Shown one piece after another: positions 52,622-60,735 of a stretch of DNA of 64,000 nt (the first letter of the stretch is position 1; each line of letters opens with the position of its first letter). The position numbers were made by a program, and so were the translations under genes. Under the pieces are notes generated by a model. That model saw nothing but the letters and a program-made list of their open reading frames with translations. It was not told where the DNA came from and searched no databases. Source of the stretch: JANPCX01 sp031431125 (GTDB lineage Bacteria > Pseudomonadota > Gammaproteobacteria > Burkholderiales > Burkholderiaceae_C); NCBI GenBank assembly GCA_031431125.1, contig JANPCX010000019.1, forward strand, positions 15,540-79,539, given 5' to 3'.

Positions 52622-53302
52622 TTAGACGCTGGCCGATTCCAACGACACCGCGTTGCGCAGCATGGCGCAAAACCGCTCGCGGTCCAAGGGTTTGGGTTGG
52701 AAGAGCACATCGTCCGGCAATTCGCCCAGGCTCAGCAGCTCGTCGCGGGTGTGGTTGGAAACCGCCCAGATGGTTTTAGGCCTGACTGCGCAATCGTGGG
52801 CCAGGTGACGCAACATCTCAAAACCGTTCATGTTGGGCATCATGATGTCGGTGATCAGCACATCGGGTGATTGGCGCCCAATGCAAACCAAGGCTTCAAA
52901 ACCACTTGAGACCACGGTGAGATTGGCTGTGGGCAAGGCCGACAGCACCAGATGCTGAAGAATTTCGCGGTCGTCTTCGTTGTCGTCAACGATGAGCACC
53001 GTACTGGGCTGAATACCGCCAGCAAGCGAGGCTGCCAGAGCAGGCGAAGTCGGGGTCAGCGATTGCCGACCTACGGTGAGCTCATGGCGCAACAAGCGCT
53101 CAGCGCTGTCAGCGTCAATGCGGCGGTGACCACCCAAGGTTTTCCAGGCCTTGAGGTGACCGGCATCTACCCAACGCTGGACAGTTTGAATAGACACACC
53201 CAAACGGCGTGCGATCTCGACAGTGGAGTACGAACGTGGAGCGGAAGGAATGGTGGATGTAGGCACCGCGGCAACCTTATGCACAGAACTGCTTATTGAC
53301 AC
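52622..53302 (-). CDS. Response regulator with N-terminal excisionase-type HTH and C-terminal receiver
   Basis: Regulator of 226 residues with reversed domain order. Residues about 24-75 form a MerR/excisionase-type winged HTH (YSTVEIARRLGVSIQTVQRW, GGHRRIDADSAERLL); residues about 100-220 form a receiver (VLIVDDNEDDREIL, acceptor Asp in LITDIMMPNMNGFEML, Lys in FQPKPLD). The start is a GTG without a clear ribosome site. It lies 180 bp downstream of cheR on the same strand, where cheD or cheB is often found, and may share the chemosensory transcript. Its targets are unknown. Confidence 0.82.
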   Translation of the reverse strand: MSISSSVHKVAAVPTSTIPSAPRSYSTVEIARRLGVSIQTVQRWVDAGHLKAWKTLGGHRRIDADSAERLLRHELTVGRQSLTPTSPALAASLAGGIQPSTVLIVDDNEDDREILQHLVLSALPTANLTVVSSGFEALVCIGRQSPDVLITDIMMPNMNGFEMLRHLAHDCAVRPKTIWAVSNHTRDELLSLGELPDDVLFQPKPLDRERFCAMLRNAVSLESASV

Positions 53303-53482
53303 AACGCAGGCTCGTCAAATTTCATCGTCAGGCGACAAAACAAACGAACCAACCCTCAAGACAACGGTTTTCTTTGAAACCTGGAGCAAGCCAACGACGA
53401 GGACTTGTCTGGGCCACATTCTCCAACAATTTGTGAAATGCAGCCCAATAGTAACCAGTTGGTGACACTTCAATTGCCAACA

Positions 53483-54385
53483 TCAGAAATCCTCCACAGT
53501 TTCTGGCAAACGATGCGCCTGTTTTTTCTCGTAAACGCCAGGCGCTACAGCTTTCAGCTGGGGCAGCACTCCGTTGAGGCTTTCGGCCAGACCAACAAAG
53601 AGACGTCCGCCGGGTTTGAGGGTGGCCATCACTGCGTCCACGACTCGCCGTTTGGTGGGTAGATCGAAATAGATCAGCACATTGCGCAGGAACACCGCAT
53701 CAAATGGCCCAAGCGGTGGCAGGGGTTCAACCAAGTTGATGGCCTCAAAACGAACCTTCTCTCGCAGGGAACCGTGAACCAGTACTGTCCCTGTGCTGTT
53801 TCCCATGCCGCGCAAACAGTAGCGGCGCAGCAGCTTGCCAGGCAAACGCTGGACACGGTCTTCTGTGTACACGCCACGCACCGCCGCAGCCAGCATGCGG
53901 CGGCTGACATCAGACCCCATCAGATCCCATTGGAGCTTGGCACCCTCGTCGACCAAACACTGCAGCACCATGGCCAGGGTGTAAACCTCTTCGCCACTGG
54001 ACGAAGCAGCACTCCAGATTTTGAAACTGCTGGTGCGCCCAATGGCCTCGCGGGCCAGGTCGCGCAACAACTCAAAGTGTTGGTGCTCACGGTAAAAGTA
54101 GGTTTCGTTGGTGGTGAGCAAATCCACCGCCGTTTGAAACTCCACTTCTTGGCCAGGGCGGGCGATCAAGCTGAAGTACTCACCATAGGTGTTCAAGCCC
54201 AAACACTGAACCCGTTTGAACAAGCGGCCGCAGACCAAGGCGTGTTTATTTGGGCCCAAGGCAATGCCCACTTTTAGATGCAACAAGGAGCGAATTTGCG
54301 TGTACTCGGCTTCAAAAATAGTCGCCGGCCCGCAAGGTCCGAGCGGCATGGGCATGGAAAACGATTGCCAGTCAGTGGCTTGCAT
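53483..54385 (-). CDS. cheR: Chemotaxis methyltransferase CheR
   Basis: SAM-dependent glutamate methyltransferase of 300 residues that methylates chemoreceptors. The N-terminal helical domain is followed by TTNETYFYREHQHFELL, the SAM site IWSAASSSGEEVYTLAM, MGSDVSRRML and FDAVFLRNVLIYFD with GGRLFVGLAESL. GGGAG precedes the ATG, which overlaps the cheW end by 14 bp. It is the last chemotaxis gene of the operon; no cheB or cheD follows. Confidence 0.93.
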   Translation of the reverse strand: MQATDWQSFSMPMPLGPCGPATIFEAEYTQIRSLLHLKVGIALGPNKHALVCGRLFKRVQCLGLNTYGEYFSLIARPGQEVEFQTAVDLLTTNETYFYREHQHFELLRDLAREAIGRTSSFKIWSAASSSGEEVYTLAMVLQCLVDEGAKLQWDLMGSDVSRRMLAAAVRGVYTEDRVQRLPGKLLRRYCLRGMGNSTGTVLVHGSLREKVRFEAINLVEPLPPLGPFDAVFLRNVLIYFDLPTKRRVVDAVMATLKPGGRLFVGLAESLNGVLPQLKAVAPGVYEKKQAHRLPETVEDF

Positions 54386-54974
54386 AGGGGCGCACTCCCA
54401 GCGTTTCGTCGAGTTGTTTCACGTCGATGGACTCGTAGAGTTCCGGTAGGTGGAAGGTGTTTTCCAAATGGAGCAGCACCAAACTGCGCCCTTGGTGCTG
54501 TGTCATGCCCGCCACCAGCTCTGGACGCAGGCCCAGGCCGAAACGCGGCGCTTGCTCAATGCCATGGATGGGCAAACGCAGCACGGCACTCACGGCGTCC
54601 ACCATCACGCCCAGCAGTTGACGCTCGCTTGACCCGTCATCGCCTTGATCACCCGGCAACAGCAAATCCAAAATCACCACACAACTCTTTCTGCCCAGCG
54701 TCGACGTAACGCGTCCAAAACGCGCCTGCAAATCCATCACCGGCACCACGGCGCCGCGAAGGTTGGTGACACCACGAATGCAATCTGGCATCAAAGGCAC
54801 GGCGGTGATGGTGGCCATTTGAATGATTTCCCTCACAGCCGTGATCTCAACCGCAAACAACTCGCTGCCCAAACCGAAGCTCAGGCACTGCAAGCTGGAG
54901 GACGACTCGTCCGCCGCGACGCGGTCTGCGGTGTTGGCGGTCTTGGCGAGGGTGGGGTGTGCCACGGCATCCAT
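54372..54974 (-). CDS. cheW: Chemotaxis coupling protein CheW
   Basis: Adaptor of 200 residues linking receptor and CheA. After a Ser-rich N-terminus, the SH3-like double fold shows LSFGLGSELFAVEITAVREI, GVTNLRGAVVPVMDLQARFG and LLGVMVDAVSAVLRLP. The start is ATG 54974, or TTG 54989, which overlaps the receptor stop (TTGA). The 3' end overlaps cheR. It belongs to the same transcript as the PAS-containing receptor and CheA. Confidence 0.92.
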   Translation of the reverse strand: MDAVAHPTLAKTANTADRVAADESSSSLQCLSFGLGSELFAVEITAVREIIQMATITAVPLMPDCIRGVTNLRGAVVPVMDLQARFGRVTSTLGRKSCVVILDLLLPGDQGDDGSSERQLLGVMVDAVSAVLRLPIHGIEQAPRFGLGLRPELVAGMTQHQGRSLVLLHLENTFHLPELYESIDVKQLDETLGVRPYASH

Positions 54975-54985
54975 GGTGGGCTTGC

Positions 54986-57526
54986 TCAATAGCGTTCGTA
55001 CTGGGACTCGTCCACCGCTGCGCTCACCACCTCAACCCTGCGCCGCCCGGGCTGCGCGTCAGCGCGCTGGCGGTGAGGCAAACGGTGCACCTTGTCCAAA
55101 CGCTGGCCACCTTCGAGCTTGAAGAAGGCCATGATGTCTTGCAGCTGCTCGGCCTGGCTGGCCATTTCTTCGGCGGTGGCAGCCAGTTCCTCCGAGGCGG
55201 TCGCGTACTGCTGTGTGCCCTGGTTCAACTGACCCATGGCGGTGTGAATTTGGGACACACCTTCGGCTTGTTCTTCGGAACTGGCGGTAATTTCTTGTAC
55301 CAACTCCGATGTTTTGCGAATGTTGGGCACCATGTCCTGCAGCAGCTTGCCGGCTTTTTCTGCCACCGTGATGCTGGAGCTGGCCAACTGGCCAATTTCT
55401 TGGGCTGCAATTTGGCTGCGTTCGGCCAAGTTGCGAACCTCTGCAGCGACCACCGCAAACCCCTTGCCATGTTCGCCCGCCCGTGCCGCCTCAATGGCCG
55501 CATTCAAGGCCAACAAATTGGTTTGATAGGCAATGTCGTCAACGATGCCTATCTTGCTGCCAATCTGGCGCATGGCCTCCAAGGTTTGGTGCACCGCTTC
55601 GCCACCTTGTGCGGCCTCTTTGGCTGCCTTGGCCGCCATGCCATCGGTGACCTTGGCGTTGTCGGTGTTCTGCGAGATGGACGAGGACATCTGCTCCATC
55701 GAAGAGGTCGTTTGTTGCAAGCCCGCTGCTTGTTGCGACGCGCCTTGGGACAGCGTTTGGGCGGTGGTGTTCACTTGCTCCGATGCGCTGGTCAGCGCTT
55801 CGGCCGCGTTGCGAACGTCGGCAATGATGCCGGCGAGTTTTTCGCTGGTCGCGTTCAAATCGTGTTTCACTCGGCCATAGGTGCCGGCGTACTCACCTTG
55901 CATGCGCTGGGTGAGGTCACCCCTGGACATGGCCGTCAGAACACGCGCCACTTCGGTCAGGCTGCTGTCGCTCGTCGCCAGAATTTTGTTCATGTTCTGG
56001 GCCAATACGGCCAGGAAGCCGCTTTTGCCCGTTTCGTTGATGCGCTGTTTGAAATCGCCTTGGGTCGCCGCTTGGACTGCGGCCTCCACTTCTTTCTCAA
56101 CCGCCACCTCCCCCGTTCGGTCTTTCCACTCCACCACGGTGCCCAAACGTTCACCGGCATCGTCGATGATGGGGTTGGTGCTGAGCATGTAGGTTCGGCT
56201 GCCCACTGCGTACTCCGCACGCATCAGACCGTGCAGGTGGCGCAGCGAATCCAGGTACTGCCCCGGGTTTTTATTCAGCACCGCCAAGCTTTGCCCCATG
56301 AGGCGGTGGGTTTGCAGCTGCGGCAATTCGCTACGGAAGTCGGCTTCGCCTTCGGCGAGCAGGTCCCGCATCGCATCGTTCAAGTAAATGATGTTGGACT
56401 GCGCATCAGCAATCACCACCCCCGTGCGCGAGCTGTCCAAAGCGCGGCGAACGCGGGCATTGCTGATGGCCTGAGCAGCAGCCTCTTGGAACTGCGCTTG
56501 CACGCCGTCCATGGCTTCAGAGATTTGCGCCTTCTTGCCGGGCAAACGGTCCATGGACACCTCAAGCCGGCCTTGCGCATAAGCGGTCACCACCTCGACC
56601 ACAGCGGTGTTGTCCGCGATGTGTGAGTACACCAAATCGTTCACGCCCTGAGCCATTTGTGCGTAGGCGCCGCCAAATTCAGAAGACGGCATTTGATGGT
56701 CGGTGTTGCCCGACAAATGCTGCTCCGCCATGAGGTGCTGTTCGGACACCAGCTTTTGCAAGTTGTTTTTCATTTGCGCCATGGCGTCAATCAACTGCCC
56801 GGCTTCGTCTTTGGAATTGGACTGAAACACCCGGTCCAACTGACCCTGACCGATCTCATTGGCCACGGTGACGGCCAAACGCAGTGGCAGCGTCACCGCC
56901 CGCATCACCAACCAACCCGTCAGCATCGTCAAGGCAATGGCCAGCGCTGCGGCCACCCACAGCAGTTGCCGTGCTTGTTCATACAGCGCCTGTGCCCGGA
57001 CGGCCGCCTGTGCTTTCACCCCAGCTTGCTCCGCCAGCAAGCTGTGCACCAGCTTGCTGGCCTCAGCCATGGCGGGTTGGTAGTCGGTGTGGATGAAACG
57101 TTCCGCGCCACTGTCGCCACGCGTCAGCAGGTCCATGACCTGGTTGCCCGCCAGAATCAACTGCTGCTGTGCACCCAGCAACTCTTTGGCGAGTTTCTTG
57201 CTCGTGGGTGTTTCAAGCAGGGGTTCGATGGCACGCATGTGTTCGTCAAAGCGCTGGCGTTCTGCCCCCATCATGGTCTTGAGTTTTGGCAAGTCAGTTT
57301 TGCTGGCGATGGCCATGCGGCCGATCAGCGCTTCTCGCACAGCAAACGTATCGTGAATTTCATAGGCGTGTTCCGTGCCCACAGAGATGTGACCTGTGTG
57401 ATGCGTCATCGCCTTGTTCATGTCGCTGAGTTTGAGCAAGCCCATCAGGGCAATGAACAACAGCAGGGCCAAATTCAAGCCAAAGGCGAGGGACAACTTC
57501 CAAGCGAACTTCAAGTTTTTGAACAT
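54986..57526 (-). CDS. PAS-containing methyl-accepting chemotaxis protein
   Basis: Large chemoreceptor of 846 residues. Helix 1 (LAFGLNLALLLFIALMGLL) and helix 2 (LLWVAAALAIALTMLTGWLV) bracket a 4HB-type periplasmic domain; then come HAMP units and a PAS domain (SSRTGVVIADAQSNIIYLNDAM, MLSTNPIIDDAGERLGTV), a further HAMP region (MSRGDLTQRM) and the signalling hairpin (YQTNLLALNAAIEAARAGEH, GFAVVAAEVRNLAE). The C-terminal end is basic. GGAG six bases before ATG 57526 sets the start. The PAS domain hints at sensing of redox state or a small molecule in the cytoplasm. Confidence 0.92.
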   Translation of the reverse strand: MFKNLKFAWKLSLAFGLNLALLLFIALMGLLKLSDMNKAMTHHTGHISVGTEHAYEIHDTFAVREALIGRMAIASKTDLPKLKTMMGAERQRFDEHMRAIEPLLETPTSKKLAKELLGAQQQLILAGNQVMDLLTRGDSGAERFIHTDYQPAMAEASKLVHSLLAEQAGVKAQAAVRAQALYEQARQLLWVAAALAIALTMLTGWLVMRAVTLPLRLAVTVANEIGQGQLDRVFQSNSKDEAGQLIDAMAQMKNNLQKLVSEQHLMAEQHLSGNTDHQMPSSEFGGAYAQMAQGVNDLVYSHIADNTAVVEVVTAYAQGRLEVSMDRLPGKKAQISEAMDGVQAQFQEAAAQAISNARVRRALDSSRTGVVIADAQSNIIYLNDAMRDLLAEGEADFRSELPQLQTHRLMGQSLAVLNKNPGQYLDSLRHLHGLMRAEYAVGSRTYMLSTNPIIDDAGERLGTVVEWKDRTGEVAVEKEVEAAVQAATQGDFKQRINETGKSGFLAVLAQNMNKILATSDSSLTEVARVLTAMSRGDLTQRMQGEYAGTYGRVKHDLNATSEKLAGIIADVRNAAEALTSASEQVNTTAQTLSQGASQQAAGLQQTTSSMEQMSSSISQNTDNAKVTDGMAAKAAKEAAQGGEAVHQTLEAMRQIGSKIGIVDDIAYQTNLLALNAAIEAARAGEHGKGFAVVAAEVRNLAERSQIAAQEIGQLASSSITVAEKAGKLLQDMVPNIRKTSELVQEITASSEEQAEGVSQIHTAMGQLNQGTQQYATASEELAATAEEMASQAEQLQDIMAFFKLEGGQRLDKVHRLPHRQRADAQPGRRRVEVVSAAVDESQYERY

Positions 57527-57581
57527 GACAAGCTCCACGGTTTAACGCACAACAACAAACTGATCTGAGGCGATGAAATAC

Positions 57582-59825
57582 TCATGCGGGTTGAAACTGG
57601 GCACCGAGCGCGGCGGTTGCAGATGACACAGGCAGTTGCTGTGCATCGACCTGCGCCGCCAAGGTCAACAAAACGGGCACGTCCAGGATCAGCGCCACCT
57701 CGCCTGAACCCAAGATGGTGGAACCGCCCACACCCCGCACGCGGCGAAACATGCGTGACAGGGGCTTGATCACGGTTTGGTGTTCACCCAGCAACGCATC
57801 AACCACCACACCAGCACGCCGTTCACCGACGCGCACCACTACCACACTGGCGCGCGGGCTGGACTGACCCTCCAACTTGAAGAGTTGCCGCAGATGGATC
57901 AAGGGCAGTGTCTGGCCTCGCAGTTGCATTCGGCTTGTGGCTTGGGCATCCACTCCGAAGGAATTGGCGGCCACTGAGAATTGATGCGGATTGATGCACT
58001 CCACCACCATGTCCAGTGGCAACACCAAGTGGCTGTCGCCCACTCGAACCAAAAAACCATCGATGATGGCCAGCGTCAGCGGCAGCCGAATTTCCACCGT
58101 GGTGCCCAGGCCCAACTCGCTGTGCAAACAGACCGTGCCGCGCAAACTCTCGATGTTGCGTTTGACAACGTCCATGCCCACGCCACGGCCCGACAGTTTC
58201 GTGACGGCTTCTGCGGTAGAAAAACCGGGCGCAAACAACAACTGCAGAATATCTTTGTCGGTGAGCGCATCGCCCGCATGGGCCAAACCACGTTCTATGG
58301 CCTTGGCCAGGATGCGGTCGCGGTTCAAGCCACGGCCATCGTCTTTCACCTCGATCACCACCATGCCGCAGTCGTGGCGGGCGGACAGCAAGAGTTGTCC
58401 TGTAGGTGGCTTGCCGGCGGCCTCGCGGTCAGCGGGGGATTCAATGCCATGGTCCAGCGCATTGCGCACGATGTGCATCAAGGGATCGACAATTTTTTCG
58501 ACCACCGATTTGTCCAGCTCGGCATCGCTGCCCTGGAGCAAGAGTTCCACTTGTTTGCCAAGGTCCGTGCACACATCGCGCACCACGCGGCGAAAGCGCG
58601 AGAAAGTCTCGCCTATCGGCACCATGCGCATGGACAGCGCCCCGCTGCGAATTTCTTCCACCAGGCTGTTCACGCGTTTGCAGTTTTTCGTCAACGCGGG
58701 GATGCGGTGGATTTGCGCCAAGCTGCTGGAGGTGGCCCCGGCGATGACCAATTCACCCACCAAGTTGATCAGTTGGTCTAGCTTGTCCGCAGACACACGC
58801 ACCAACTTGGCCTCGCTGGCGACTGGCTCGCGGTGGCGCTGTTGACGCGCCAGTGCCGCATCCACCACGGCAGGCGTCGTGATTTGTTTGGCCACCAAAA
58901 TTTCACCCAGGGGCGCGGCTTGCCCTTGGGCCACGCTGTCGGCCTGCGCGGCCAGGGCCACTTGCAACTCGTGCGAGGTGACCGCGCCACTGGCCAATAG
59001 CAAATCACCCAAACGTTCGGGTGCGAGTGGCGCGCTCAGTTTGTCGACCAAGCTTGGCATCAGGCTGGGTGGCGGGGCAATCGAAAGTTGGCAGTCGTTT
59101 AGAACAAACTGAAATGCGGACTCGAGACTGGTTTTGTCAGCCTGGCTGGTGAGGTGGACATCAAACCCCAAAAAACACGATTCGGGGTCAAAGGCGACAT
59201 AGTCGTCCCAGTCCAGCAGCGCGAGGTCTTTGGCCAGGTGGCTGTGCAGCTGCTGGATCTCGCCCAGGGTAGACAGATAAATGAGCATCGCGACGGGGTC
59301 AAAACCATCGCGGAAGGTTTCGCGTCCAAAAGCAATCTGAATCAGCCAGGTGTCGTTGGGCACCGACGATGGGGCGATTGGAGACACAGGCGCATGCGCT
59401 GCGTCCGATTTTTTTGAGAGTGGCTCACCTTTCATCAGGGCTTGCAGCTGTTGCACCAAAACCAGCTCTCGGGCTTCGGCCTCGGCAGTGGCGCTGCCAC
59501 CTTCTTTTGCCAAAGAAAGCAAGTGGGCGATGTGGTCACGGCAAGCAAACAGCAGGCTGCTCAGTGCCCCGTCCAAACGCAGCTCGCCCGTGCGCAACTC
59601 GTCGAGGACGGTTTCCACATGGTGAGTGAAACCAACGATGGCTTTGAGGCCAAACAAGCCAGCCGAGCCTTTGATGGTGTGTGCTGCGCGAAAAAGGGCA
59701 TTGAGCTCTTCCACGTCCAGAGGCTTGCCTTCGAGCTCCAGCACACTGTTCTCGATTTGTATGAGCATCTCATTGGCTTCTTCAAAGAAGGTGCCAAGGG
59801 CGGCCTCGAAGGGATTGGTGCTCAT
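57582..59825 (-). CDS. cheA: Chemotaxis histidine kinase CheA
   Basis: Kinase of 747 residues. An Hpt domain with the phospho-His 49 in FRAAHTIKGSAGLFG is followed by a middle region, the dimerisation domain (VSADKLDQLINLVGELVIAG), the ATPase (HIVRNALDHGIESP, DDGRGLNRDRI, FAPGFST, GRGVGMDVVKRNI) and a CheW-like regulatory domain. Between Hpt and dimerisation, about residues 276-340, two repeats of the type LGDLLLASGAVTSHELQVAL / LGEILVAKQITTPAVVDAAL resemble the MshEN/GspE N-terminal module. ATG 59825 is favoured; the longer frame to 59981 overlaps a small ORF. CheB, its other usual target, is missing. Confidence 0.93.
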   Translation of the reverse strand: MSTNPFEAALGTFFEEANEMLIQIENSVLELEGKPLDVEELNALFRAAHTIKGSAGLFGLKAIVGFTHHVETVLDELRTGELRLDGALSSLLFACRDHIAHLLSLAKEGGSATAEAEARELVLVQQLQALMKGEPLSKKSDAAHAPVSPIAPSSVPNDTWLIQIAFGRETFRDGFDPVAMLIYLSTLGEIQQLHSHLAKDLALLDWDDYVAFDPESCFLGFDVHLTSQADKTSLESAFQFVLNDCQLSIAPPPSLMPSLVDKLSAPLAPERLGDLLLASGAVTSHELQVALAAQADSVAQGQAAPLGEILVAKQITTPAVVDAALARQQRHREPVASEAKLVRVSADKLDQLINLVGELVIAGATSSSLAQIHRIPALTKNCKRVNSLVEEIRSGALSMRMVPIGETFSRFRRVVRDVCTDLGKQVELLLQGSDAELDKSVVEKIVDPLMHIVRNALDHGIESPADREAAGKPPTGQLLLSARHDCGMVVIEVKDDGRGLNRDRILAKAIERGLAHAGDALTDKDILQLLFAPGFSTAEAVTKLSGRGVGMDVVKRNIESLRGTVCLHSELGLGTTVEIRLPLTLAIIDGFLVRVGDSHLVLPLDMVVECINPHQFSVAANSFGVDAQATSRMQLRGQTLPLIHLRQLFKLEGQSSPRASVVVVRVGERRAGVVVDALLGEHQTVIKPLSRMFRRVRGVGGSTILGSGEVALILDVPVLLTLAAQVDAQQLPVSSATAALGAQFQPA

Positions 59826-59832
59826 CATTAAC

Positions 59833-59991
59833 CTAGAAACGACAGTTGGACGCGCCCGAGTGGGCTGCGTGCGGGGTGCTGGCAAGGCGCGACAACGCCG
59901 CCAGCGGCCCGCAGTGCGGCTCAATCGGGTGTGTAGCGCCTTCACCCAAGAGGTGACGGGTCGCGTGTGAAGTAAATTCAACGTTCATCAT
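59833..59991 (-). CDS. Possible 52-residue protein between STAS and CheA genes
   Basis: Small frame with tandem ATG starts at 59991 and 59988, preceded by GGAAACAC, ending 8 bp before the cheA start. The product is His-rich (NVEFTSHATRHLLGEGA at the N-terminus, then many Ala/Ser/His). I recognise no family. Its only support is position inside the operon and the fact that it fills the 200 bp gap between the STAS gene and cheA; it may equally be untranslated leader. Confidence 0.35.
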   Translation of the reverse strand: MMNVEFTSHATRHLLGEGATHPIEPHCGPLAALSRLASTPHAAHSGASNCRF

Positions 59992-60027
59992 GTGTTTCCA
60001 GCGGACGAAAGCGGTCAATTGCCATTT

Positions 60028-60339
60028 CTAGGTTTCGCTCACACAGTCCGCTTCAATGTCGTTCAGCGCGTTCCAGCGCTGCAACTGCAAATGCATGGCT
60101 TGACTGACCCGCAGCAACTGCAAACGCCCACGGTTGAGCTGGAGGTAGCGGGCTGTCACCATCAACAACTGCAAACCCGCAGCGTCAATTTCAATCAAAC
60201 CTGCACAGTCCAACTTCAGCTCAGGTGCGGGGGCGTTTTGAGAGGACAAGCAGCGTTCAATCTCCGCCTTGACTTTGGCAACCTGGTAAATCATGAGTTC
60301 GTTGCCCAGGTCGATGAGCTCAGCGCTTGGTTTGCTCAT
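60028..60339 (-). CDS. STAS-domain protein of the chemosensory operon
   Basis: Anti-anti-sigma-factor-like STAS domain of 103 residues. LKLDCAGLIEIDAAGLQLLMV is the region that in SpoIIAA-type proteins carries the phosphorylated Ser (DSSG); here it reads DAAG, so phospho-control of the usual kind is not expected. The start overlaps the CheY stop (ATGA). STAS proteins of this type accompany alternative chemosensory clusters; the partner is unknown. Confidence 0.82.
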   Translation of the reverse strand: MSKPSAELIDLGNELMIYQVAKVKAEIERCLSSQNAPAPELKLDCAGLIEIDAAGLQLLMVTARYLQLNRGRLQLLRVSQAMHLQLQRWNALNDIEADCVSET

Positions 60340-60704
60340 GGTTGCACCAACTGTTTGACGACGGCGAGAATTTGCGGTGGATCAAAAGGCTTGACCATCC
60401 ACGCTTTGGCGCCACTGGCTTTGCCCTGCTGCATCTTGGACTGGGCCGACTCGGTGGTGAGCATGACGACAGGGGTGAATTTGTAGTCGGGCATGGCCTT
60501 GACGGCTTTGAGAAACTCAAACCCATCCATGACAGGCATGTTGATGTCGCTGATGATGAGGTGGGCGCGTTTCTCGGCCAGTTTGGCCAAACCGTCCTTG
60601 CCATCCTGAGCCTCAACGACGTCGTAGCCCGCACTTCGAAGAATGATGGCCACCACTTGGCGAAAGCTGGCAGAGTCGTCGACGATCAGAATTGTTTTTG
60701 CCAT
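60336..60704 (-). CDS. CheY-like single-domain response regulator
   Basis: Stand-alone receiver of 122 residues: ILIVDDSASFRQ, acceptor Asp 53 in IISDINMPVMDG, Thr 83/84 in MLTTES and Lys 105 in MVKPFDPP. It is coupled to the STAS gene by an ATGA overlap. It is the likely phosphorylation target of the CheA encoded downstream. Without an FliM-type test it cannot be said whether the output is flagellar or another target. Confidence 0.9.
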   Translation of the reverse strand: MAKTILIVDDSASFRQVVAIILRSAGYDVVEAQDGKDGLAKLAEKRAHLIISDINMPVMDGFEFLKAVKAMPDYKFTPVVMLTTESAQSKMQQGKASGAKAWMVKPFDPPQILAVVKQLVQP

Positions 60705-60735
60705 TTCAATGTCCTTTTGGGGTTCTCGCTAACAG

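Noticed and set aside
54959..56626. 555-residue plus-strand frame opposite the PAS receptor
   Set aside because: Antisense shadow of the receptor; composition unlike a protein and no ribosome site.
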